Below are positions 1 to 4,875 of a stretch of DNA of 5,067 nucleotides, piece by piece. Position 1 is the stretch's first letter. Each line of letters begins with the position of its first letter. Source of the stretch: Cyanobacteria bacterium UBA8803 (GTDB taxonomy: Bacteria > Cyanobacteriota > Cyanobacteriia > Cyanobacteriales > Coleofasciculaceae). The notes under the pieces were generated by a model. It saw nothing but the letters and a program-made list of their open reading frames with translations, was not told where the DNA came from and did no database searches. The translations under genes were made by a program, and so were the position numbers. The stretch lies in the NCBI GenBank assembly GCA_003505715.1, contig DNXU01000542.1, positions 9,464 to 14,530 on the forward strand. The letters run 5' to 3'.

Positions 1-46
1 CAAACAACCAACAACCAACAACAAACCACAAACAACCAACCACAAC
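1..46. repeat. Heptanucleotide tandem array A (CAACCAA family)
   Basis: In-phase 7-nt units run from 5 to 46 (CAACCAA, CAACCAA, CAACAAA, CCACAAA, CAACCAA, CCACAAC), preceded by a partial unit at 1-4 that suggests the array continues left of the window. The plus strand has only A and C. The array ends exactly where the stop codon (47-49, minus) of the neighbouring gene begins, so on that gene's transcript it is a GTTG-rich trailer. Heptameric STRR arrays are known from cyanobacteria; the exact class here is assigned by eye. No hairpin terminator is visible in it. Confidence 0.9.
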
Positions 47-655
47 TTAACAAATTGGACGTTTGCCCGGTTTGACAGCATGAATGTACTCGCTACCAGA
101 GGTGGGCCATCCTCTTTTGTACGCGGCTTCCTCTGGTTTGCCCCACCCTAGCTGTAAGATGATTTCTAAAAATTCAGAGTTGGCGTGTTTGGAGAGATTA
201 GCCCATTCAGTTTTGGAGGCGATCGCTTCCACGTCACTTGCTATAATTTGGCGATAGTCTCTGCCAATGTTAATGCTTAAGTACAAGTCCATGTCAATGG
301 TTACCTCTTGCCAAAACTCCAGGATTGAAGCCTTGGCAGCTGTGAGGATTTCTAGATCGCTATCCACTGCCATTAGCTGATCGTCAACGGCAGGATATTG
401 CAGAGTCTTTCCTTTAATCGTTAGCTGCCGCCAGACAATACCAGAAACTTGGTGTTGCTGCTGATAGCGGTGAACAGCAGCTTTGAAGTCTCGATAAGCA
501 CTGAACTTTTGAATGCCATCTGGTTTGAGAAATTGGTCAATTAAAGGATTACCAGACGCTGAAGCTGTCAGATTAAGGCGCTGCCCGTTCATACAGGCGC
601 GACGCTCATCAGCTAAGATTTTGATTAGCTCCTCTGTGCTGTAGACCTGTGACAT
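47..655 (-). CDS. Conserved hypothetical protein, second gene of a two-gene operon
   Basis: The product is 202 residues if started at the ATG at 655-653. I prefer this start because AGGTG lies 5 nt upstream as a plausible ribosome binding site; an in-frame GTG at 661-659 would add two residues (Met-Leu) but overlaps that site. I do not recognise the family. The protein is soluble-looking, with no signal peptide or membrane segment, mixed helix and strand, and a Trp/Gly/Pro-rich C-terminal part ending in Cys. Its start lies 14 nt after the TGA of the photosystem I accumulation factor gene, so co-transcription and perhaps translational coupling are likely; a photosynthesis-related role is only guilt by association. 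The TAA stop is followed directly by heptamer array A. One HIP1 site (219-226) lies inside, as expected for resident cyanobacterial DNA. Confidence 0.85.
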   Translation of the reverse strand: MSQVYSTEELIKILADERRACMNGQRLNLTASASGNPLIDQFLKPDGIQKFSAYRDFKAAVHRYQQQHQVSGIVWRQLTIKGKTLQYPAVDDQLMAVDSDLEILTAAKASILEFWQEVTIDMDLYLSINIGRDYRQIIASDVEAIASKTEWANLSKHANSEFLEIILQLGWGKPEEAAYKRGWPTSGSEYIHAVKPGKRPIC

Positions 656-669
656 CAGCACCTATTGAG

Positions 670-1236
670 TCATTGTTGGGTGAGTTCAGTATTAATCTCG
701 TTGAAGGCTCGCCGCTTGAGTTCTAAGGATTCAGAACGGGGTAGCAAATCAAATACTTCCCGAAATACATCATCTATCTTCTCATAGGCAGTTTGTCCAG
801 TTTCGTTCAACACCACCTTCCCCTTCTGGTCGATCAGAACTGTCTGGGGAACCAAGCCTTGGTAATAGTATCCCGATTCTGTAGATGTATAGGTAGCATT
901 TGGGGATAGGCTATCAATGCTAACCGGAATAAAACTAGCTGCCCGTCCATAAGGATCTTGCAACTGCGAGATGACTGTAGAATATTGCTTGCAATCGCTA
1001 CTGTCATCAAGATAGAACACTAACAGAGCTGGTTTTTGGTTTTTGAGAGACTCTGCTAAGGTAATGCGTGGGGGGACTAGAGAGCCATTCCCCGCATACA
1101 AGGCAAAGATGTTGCCATCGAAGCGATCGTCATTGAGACCTGCTAGCGCCGATGGAGTCAACAGCACGAGACACCCCAGGATGACAACCAAGATCGATAA
1201 ACACTGGGAAACAAGACGCCTAATGGGAACCTTCAC
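670..1236 (-). CDS. Thylakoid membrane photosystem I accumulation factor, thioredoxin-like
   Basis: The product is 188 residues and matches, from memory, the cyanobacterial family named thylakoid membrane photosystem I accumulation factor: conserved GLNDDRFDGNIFALYAGNGS after the leader, then PPR-TLAESL, and a C-terminal block with FDLLPRSES. Residues 12-27 are hydrophobic and end in ALA at 30-32, so it is either exported with cleavage before Gly33 or anchored in the thylakoid membrane. The remainder looks like a thioredoxin fold: strand 70-77, the active-site region SSDC at 79-82, and a cis-Pro-like VPQT at 129-132. The first Cys of the usual CxxC is Ser79, leaving Cys82 as the only Cys of the mature part, so classical disulfide exchange is unlikely. 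The start is GTG (1236-1234), supported by AAAAGGA 8 nt upstream. It is probably the first gene of an operon with the hypothetical gene 14 nt downstream. Confidence 0.85.
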   Translation of the reverse strand: MKVPIRRLVSQCLSILVVILGCLVLLTPSALAGLNDDRFDGNIFALYAGNGSLVPPRITLAESLKNQKPALLVFYLDDSSDCKQYSTVISQLQDPYGRAASFIPVSIDSLSPNATYTSTESGYYYQGLVPQTVLIDQKGKVVLNETGQTAYEKIDDVFREVFDLLPRSESLELKRRAFNEINTELTQQ

Positions 1237-1244
1237 GCAATAAA

Positions 1245-1251
1245 TCCTTTT
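1245..1251 (-). promoter_or_regulatory. Ribosome binding site deciding a GTG start
   Basis: Read on the minus strand, AAAAGGA is followed 8 nt later by the GTG at 1236. There is no ATG near the N-terminal end of this frame, so this Shine-Dalgarno-like match is the main support for the GTG start of the photosystem I accumulation factor gene. Confidence 0.6.
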
Positions 1252-1279
1252 GAGTTCACTTATCTAAAGAATATTTAAG

Positions 1280-1293
1280 CAATGATATTATTG
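1280..1293 (-). promoter_or_regulatory. Weak promoter -10 candidate inside a near-palindrome
   Basis: On the minus strand TAATAT (1290-1285) could serve as a -10 box for the operon that starts at 1236, giving a leader of about 40 nt. No good -35 box is seen 16-18 nt upstream, so this is weak. The box sits inside CAATGATATTATTG, which is self-complementary except for one central pair, as an operator for a dimeric repressor would be. No regulator can be named from the sequence. Confidence 0.25.
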
Positions 1294-1297
1294 TGCC

Positions 1298-1411
1298 ATG
1301 AGTACAGCACATCAGCATCCCCTCAGGCCCCCGCCAGAACAAGCTGTCACCTTTGATACTGCCTCAGCGCCAACCTATATCAATTTTCTTGACAAAAAAA
1401 CGAAATTATGA
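1298..1411 (+). other. Possible 37-codon open frame or gene remnant in intergenic DNA
   Basis: ATG at 1298 opens a 37-codon frame ending at TGA 1409-1411. The peptide starts MSTAHQHPLRPPPEQ, is Pro-rich at first, and ends in a Lys-rich stretch. No Shine-Dalgarno sequence precedes it and I recognise no family. It could be a small protein, the surviving 5' end of a decayed gene, or chance. It is the only thing resembling coding sequence in the 1237-1575 gap. Confidence 0.2.
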
Positions 1412-1460
1412 AATTGATTAGAACTCTAAATACTTAATGCTAATTCTTTTGAAAGAGGTT

Positions 1461-1488
1461 TCTAATAAGTAGCGGCCTCTAATAAGTA
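1461..1488. repeat. Pair of 11-nt direct repeats (TCTAATAAGTA)
   Basis: TCTAATAAGTA occurs at 1461-1471 and exactly again at 1478-1488, 17 nt apart start to start. A looser copy (TCTCAATAAGG) lies near 1509-1519. The spacing is neither 7 nt nor related in sequence to the nearby heptamer arrays. They lie downstream of the SLH gene and about 230 nt upstream of the photosystem I accumulation factor gene. Function is unknown; the rest of this gap shows no clear terminator hairpin with a T-tract. Confidence 0.6.
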
Positions 1489-1537
1489 CACCTGAGATAT
1501 AGCCCGCTTCTCAATAAGGCTCCTAATCCGCCAATAG

Positions 1538-1586
1538 CAACCAACAACCAACAACTAACAACCAACAACTAACAACTAAGAACTAA
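1538..1586. repeat. Heptanucleotide tandem array B (CAACCAA/CAACTAA), overlapping the end of the SLH gene
   Basis: Seven in-phase 7-nt units: CAACCAA, CAACCAA, CAACTAA, CAACCAA, CAACTAA, CAACTAA, GAACTAA. The array runs into the coding sequence: the TAG stop (1578-1576) and the last Ser-Ser codons of the SLH protein are read from it. On the minus strand the unit TTAGTTG carries TAG. Because 7 is not a multiple of 3, successive units of this type place stops in different frames. Positions 1538-1555 are an exact copy of 5-22. Confidence 0.9.
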
Positions 1587-3660
1587 CGACAATATAAGGT
1601 GATTCGATGCCATTTACCCGTCCGATTTTAACCAATGCCTGGTACAGAAATGCAGTTGCCTCGGCACGGGTGGCTGGTCGTTTTGGCTGTAACAGTTTTA
1701 AAGTGGGGTAATTCACGATAATGCCTGCCTTGGTGGCAGCAGCCACTGCCGATCGCGCATAGGCGGGAATACTATCTCGATCCTGGTAAAGTTCTAAGAC
1801 GCTTTCTGAGGCTGGGGGTAAAGAAAGTCCCTGTACTAGGGAAGCAATTAACTCAACTCGGCGTAAACTTTGCTGAGGCTGGAAGGTTTGGTCGGGGAAA
1901 CCGGAGAGGAAACCGCCGCGATAGGTTTGGGCGATCGCGGCTGCTGCCCAGAATTCCGTGGGCACGTCAACGAATTGAATGGGCGGGCGGATCGGAGAAG
2001 GGTTAAATACTTTTACCACTATGGCGGCATACTGGGCCCGGTTCAACAGGGCATCGGGTTTGAAGGTGCCATCGGCAAAACCGCCGACTAGGTTAAGCAC
2101 AGCCAGACGGCGAATAAATTCTGCCGCCCAATGGTCTTCAATATCAGTAAACGAAGGAACGTAGGATTCGGTGTAGACGATGTAAGGAGAAGCGATCGCC
2201 TCAGCTCGTCCCGTTGATACTAATGCTTGGTAAATCAACGCCGCCACCTCAGCGCGAGTAATTGCTCGCAGGGGTTCGAGTTGCTCGGTACGGGGATAAT
2301 TCACCACCAATTGCCGTTGAGTTGCCGTAGCGATCGCTTCTGTGGCGTAGCTGGGAATTTGGACGCGATCGCTATAAAATACCAAAATATTTGGATTGCC
2401 CCCCTTAAGTCCTAAACCATTTACGATGGACACCAGTGCTTGGGTCCGAGTCAAGTTTTGTTGGGGGCGAAAGGTGCCGTCGGGAAATCCGGAAATAAAG
2501 CCCATAGTCGCGGCTTTGCGAATTGCCTCCGACGCCCAAAAGTCCCCAGGCACATCGCGAAACGAGCCGGAACTGGCACCTATCTGTCGGGGTAGGTCGA
2601 AGGTTTTGGCAATAATAGCGGCATACTCTGCCCTAGTCAGACTGGCTGCTGGCTTAAAAGTACCATCGGGAAAGCCGCTAATTAAACCTCTATCCACCAA
2701 CCCCTGTACAAAAGCGGCTCCCCAATGACTGGTGAGGTCGCTGAACTGAGTTGAGCCTTGCGCAGGTGTGCTAACTTGAGAGGAGTCTAACCTAACTGAG
2801 CCAGAGATGCGAGCCGGATTGAGCTGATTGCCCACGGACACTAAGGTCAGGGACGTGTTATTTTGTAAATCAACCTTCCCGTTATTTTGTAGGATATTCT
2901 CCCCTGGATCTTGGTTGCTGCCGAGATCAGGTCGCGCTTCGCCTGATACGATCAGTCCGCTATTGGTATTGTTTTCCATCCGATTGCGGCGCAGTACGGG
3001 TCTGGCGTTGCGCGAGAGGAAAATTCCCGCACTGTTGCTGACTAATTTATTATCGGCAACTAAAGGGGCTGCTGAATCACTAATAGCAAGACCGTAACCC
3101 GTTTTTTGGCAAACATTGCGCAGCACTTCTCCTTTAGCATTGCGCACCATAAAAATACCACTCGCGGCATTAGCGCTCAATTGATTATCCACAATCACGG
3201 GTTTGCCCGTACCCGTGACAAAAACCCCCTCGCGACCGCAGCCTGTAAAGGTATTGTTAGCCACCACGGGAGCTGTAGACTCAATCCAAATCCCCGTCCC
3301 CTTCTCTACCGGATTAGTCACCGTCACCCCTCGCAGTTCCGCACCTGACTCCAGCAGCAGCGTGACATTTTGACTGCCAAAAGTCGGGCTATTATATTGC
3401 CCGCTACCCGCGATCGCAATATCCTTACCCTTACTAGGTTCGTGTCCCATAAGGATAACTCCCCTAGACACCACCAGGGGAAACCGTTCGCCGCTAGCCG
3501 CATTGTAGGTGCCAGGAGCAAGGTAAATGGTGGCAGGCGCAGTAGCTTGTTGGATTGCCCGAGTCACCGTTTTGAACGGAGCCTTGGCAGAACCAGCCGC
3601 AGCATCATTACCAGTTACCGGATTGACGTAAAGTGTGGATTGAACCATATCATTGGTCAT
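1576..3660 (-). CDS. DUF1565 beta-helix protein with six SLH domains
   Basis: The product is 694 residues. Residues about 9-285 are a DUF1565-like right-handed parallel beta-helix opening with LYVNPVTGND. At least six rungs of 22-23 residues can be laid out from 121 to 256, recurring around G-I-(hydrophobic) and (A/K)PV(hydrophobic)-x-(D/N)N. Residues 306-480 and 504-675 are two cassettes of three SLH domains each, with F-DL/V-HW, GFPDGTF-P and LTRAE/A motifs; each cassette ends in SPYIV, and they are about 196-198 residues apart, so one arose by tandem duplication. SLH domains usually bind secondary cell-wall polymer or, in cyanobacteria, tether envelope proteins to peptidoglycan, so a surface or periplasmic role is likely. 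Oddly, no signal peptide is visible. The start is uncertain: ATG at 3660 lies inside a heptamer array without a ribosome binding site, and an in-frame ATG at 3648 gives a protein four residues shorter. The TAG stop also comes from an array. Confidence 0.9.
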   Translation of the reverse strand: MTNDMVQSTLYVNPVTGNDAAAGSAKAPFKTVTRAIQQATAPATIYLAPGTYNAASGERFPLVVSRGVILMGHEPSKGKDIAIAGSGQYNSPTFGSQNVTLLLESGAELRGVTVTNPVEKGTGIWIESTAPVVANNTFTGCGREGVFVTGTGKPVIVDNQLSANAASGIFMVRNAKGEVLRNVCQKTGYGLAISDSAAPLVADNKLVSNSAGIFLSRNARPVLRRNRMENNTNSGLIVSGEARPDLGSNQDPGENILQNNGKVDLQNNTSLTLVSVGNQLNPARISGSVRLDSSQVSTPAQGSTQFSDLTSHWGAAFVQGLVDRGLISGFPDGTFKPAASLTRAEYAAIIAKTFDLPRQIGASSGSFRDVPGDFWASEAIRKAATMGFISGFPDGTFRPQQNLTRTQALVSIVNGLGLKGGNPNILVFYSDRVQIPSYATEAIATATQRQLVVNYPRTEQLEPLRAITRAEVAALIYQALVSTGRAEAIASPYIVYTESYVPSFTDIEDHWAAEFIRRLAVLNLVGGFADGTFKPDALLNRAQYAAIVVKVFNPSPIRPPIQFVDVPTEFWAAAAIAQTYRGGFLSGFPDQTFQPQQSLRRVELIASLVQGLSLPPASESVLELYQDRDSIPAYARSAVAAATKAGIIVNYPTLKLLQPKRPATRAEATAFLYQALVKIGRVNGIESPYIVVSS
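1585..2745 (-). repeat. Intragenic duplication of a three-SLH cassette
   Basis: The two cassettes correspond to roughly 2745-2173 (SLH 1-3) and 2151-1585 (SLH 4-6). Domain order, internal spacing and the closing SPYIV motif match. The third and sixth SLH copies are degenerate in the same way (YxDRxxIPxYA in place of the HW motif and VVNYP in place of GFPDG). The cassettes have clearly diverged at protein level, so the duplication is not recent. Confidence 0.8.
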
Positions 3661-3736
3661 TGGTCATTGGTTGTTGGTTGTTGGTTGTTGGTTGTTGGTT
3701 ATCGGTCATCGATCGCTAGTTGTCGGTCATTGGCCA
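3653..3736. repeat. Heptanucleotide tandem array C (TTGGTCA/TTGGTTG)
   Basis: Twelve 7-nt units keep phase without a slip: TTGGTCA twice, TTGGTTG four times, then TTGGTTA, TCGGTCA, TCGATCG, CTAGTTG, TCGGTCA and TTGGCCA. TTGGTCA matches, from memory, one of the known cyanobacterial STRR classes. The first two units overlap the 5' end of the SLH gene on the opposite strand and create its overlapping ATG codons. The left units are clean and the right ones more decayed. Confidence 0.92.
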
Positions 3737-3737
3737 A
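3730..3737. other. TTGGCCAA palindrome at the junction of arrays C and D
   Basis: This perfect 8-bp palindrome is the exact point where the repeat tract changes from G/T-rich to A/C-only on the plus strand. GTTGTTGG on the left and CCAACAAC on the right are complementary, so the two halves could fold into an imperfect cruciform or hairpin centred here. Confidence 0.7.
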
Positions 3738-3793
3738 CAACAAACAACAAACAACAAACAACAAACAACAAACAACAAACAACAAACAACAAA
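3738..3793. repeat. Perfect heptanucleotide array D, (CAACAAA) x 8
   Basis: Eight identical CAACAAA units follow one another without a mismatch and run into CAATG, where the ATPase start codon lies. From 3734 to 3796 the plus strand has no G or T. Perfect identity of all units suggests recent expansion or active slippage. There are no stop codons in any plus-strand frame of the array, so the ATPase frame stays open far upstream; that extension encodes low-complexity Asn/Lys/Gln/Thr residues and is not part of the protein family. Confidence 0.95.
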
Positions 3794-3795
3794 CA

Positions 3796-4830
3796 ATGAT
3801 TGAAGTAGAGCATCTTAGCAAAATCTACGGTTCCACCCCAGCCATTCAGGATGTTACCTTCTCTGTCGAACCTGGAGAAATCCTCGGGTTTCTCGGTCCC
3901 AATGGTGCCGGGAAAACCACAACTATGAGGATTTTAGCTGGATATTTACCAGCAACCAGCGGTACTGCCCGCATTGCTGGCTATGATGTTCATGAAAATT
4001 CTATGGCAGTACGACGCCGCATTGGGTATTTACCGGAAACACCGCCCCTGTATCCAGAAATGACGGTGGAGGGATTTTTGCACTTTGTCGCTCGCATCAA
4101 AGGGGTAGCGGCAGGCGATCGCGCCGCCAAAGTGAAATTCGCTATCGAACGCTGTAACCTGAACGAAAAGCGCCAAGTGCTAATCCGCAAACTCTCTAAA
4201 GGATTCCGGCAGCGGGTCGGCATTGCTCAGGCGATCGTTCACGACCCACCTGCCATTATTCTAGACGAACCTACTGTCGGTCTAGACCCCCGACAAATCA
4301 TTGAAGTACGGAACTTAATCAAGAGTCTCGCTGGCGACCATACCATTATCCTTTCCACCCACATTCTCTCGGAGGCTAGCATGACCTGCAACCGGGTAGC
4401 AATTATCAACCAGGGCCGCGTCGTTGCCACTAATAGTCCGGAAACCTTAATGGCACAATTAGCTGGAGGATCTGGTTACGAGTTAGAAGTAGACGGCGAC
4501 GCCACAGAATTACAAAAACTCTTACAGATCCTGCCGGGAGTTTGCCTGGTAGAAATTGTTGACCTGCAAGGGTTACCTCCCAACCGTTCCTTAATTCATA
4601 TCGTCTCAGCACCGGGAGCAGAACCGGGAAGGGATATCGCCGCAGTTACGGTAGGGGCGGGCTTGGGATTGCACGAGATGCGCCGCACTCGCGCTACCCT
4701 GGAAGATGTCTTTTTAGAACTAATTAAAACAGACGACCCAGGACATGGGGAATGGGCAACAGGTAATGGGAATGGCGGACAAGAAGCTCAGGAAACCAGG
4801 GAACCCGAAGCATCCGAAATACCATCGTAA
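3796..4830 (+). CDS. ABC transporter ATP-binding protein, GldA-like class
   Basis: The product is 344 residues starting MIEVEHLSKIYG, the standard beginning of this ATPase class; the frame is open upstream only through repeat DNA. Visible motifs: Walker A GPNGAGKT at 34-41, Q-loop region GYLPE at 77-81 with Glu instead of Gln (as I recall for many GldA-like ATPases), signature LSKGFRQR at 133-140, Walker B IILDEP at 154-159, D-loop GLD at 162-164 and switch His189. Residues about 225-310 form the usual C-terminal accessory region ending in RATLEDVFLELI. It should power an ABC-2 type exporter at the cytoplasmic face of the membrane. The substrate is unknown. No permease gene is visible; in this class one usually follows directly, but here a terminator-like hairpin and a structured RNA follow. 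Residues about 316-344 are a Gly/Asn- then Glu-rich tail partly encoded by a degenerate heptamer array. No ribosome binding site is seen. Confidence 0.92.
   Translation: MIEVEHLSKIYGSTPAIQDVTFSVEPGEILGFLGPNGAGKTTTMRILAGYLPATSGTARIAGYDVHENSMAVRRRIGYLPETPPLYPEMTVEGFLHFVARIKGVAAGDRAAKVKFAIERCNLNEKRQVLIRKLSKGFRQRVGIAQAIVHDPPAIILDEPTVGLDPRQIIEVRNLIKSLAGDHTIILSTHILSEASMTCNRVAIINQGRVVATNSPETLMAQLAGGSGYELEVDGDATELQKLLQILPGVCLVEIVDLQGLPPNRSLIHIVSAPGAEPGRDIAAVTVGAGLGLHEMRRTRATLEDVFLELIKTDDPGHGEWATGNGNGGQEAQETREPEASEIPS
4745..4779 (+). repeat. Degenerate heptamer array E inside the ATPase gene (ATGGGGA family)
   Basis: ATGGGGA, ATGGGCA, ACAGGTA, ATGGGAA and a poor fifth unit TGGCGGA follow in 7-nt phase. 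This differs in sequence from arrays A-D and resembles the CCCCAT-type heptamers of cyanobacteria on the opposite strand. It is translated into the Gly/Asn-rich part of the tail (from about residue 317 to 328), beyond the conserved end of the ATPase. Confidence 0.55.
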
Positions 4831-4834
4831 ACTA

Positions 4835-4875
4835 CCCGCCGCTAATTCGGAGTACCGAATATAGCGGGGGCTTTT
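4835..4875 (+). terminator. Strong hairpin with T-run after the ATPase gene
   Basis: ATTCGG (4845-4850) pairs with CCGAAT (4855-4860) around an AGTA loop. The stem continues as CCGCTA with TAGCGG after a bulged A at 4861, then CCC (4835-4837) with GGG after a bulged G at 4838, giving about 15 pairs followed by C and four Ts. It begins 4 nt after the TAA stop. It reads as a factor-independent terminator for the ATPase gene. Because it touches the proposed omega RNA, it could instead be a hairpin of the mobile element's left end. Confidence 0.7.

Noticed and set aside
1..46. CRISPR array
   Set aside because: Units are 7 nt, contiguous and without spacers; the same holds for the arrays at 1538, 3653 and 3738.
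1509..1536. Terminator for the SLH gene
   Set aside because: Only about four base pairs can form and no T-run follows on the minus strand.
1870..3348. Several plus-strand open frames of 60-110 codons opposite the SLH gene
   Set aside because: They are antisense to well-conserved beta-helix and SLH motifs, lack ribosome binding sites and show no recognisable domains.
3709..3716. HIP1 site within the heptamer array
   Set aside because: The sequence TCGATCGC matches only 7 of 8 bases and is explained by decay of repeat units.
3370..3795. Upstream in-frame extension of the ATPase gene
   Set aside because: It runs antisense to the conserved beta-helix coding region and then through repeat DNA without stops; the family N-terminus begins at 3796.
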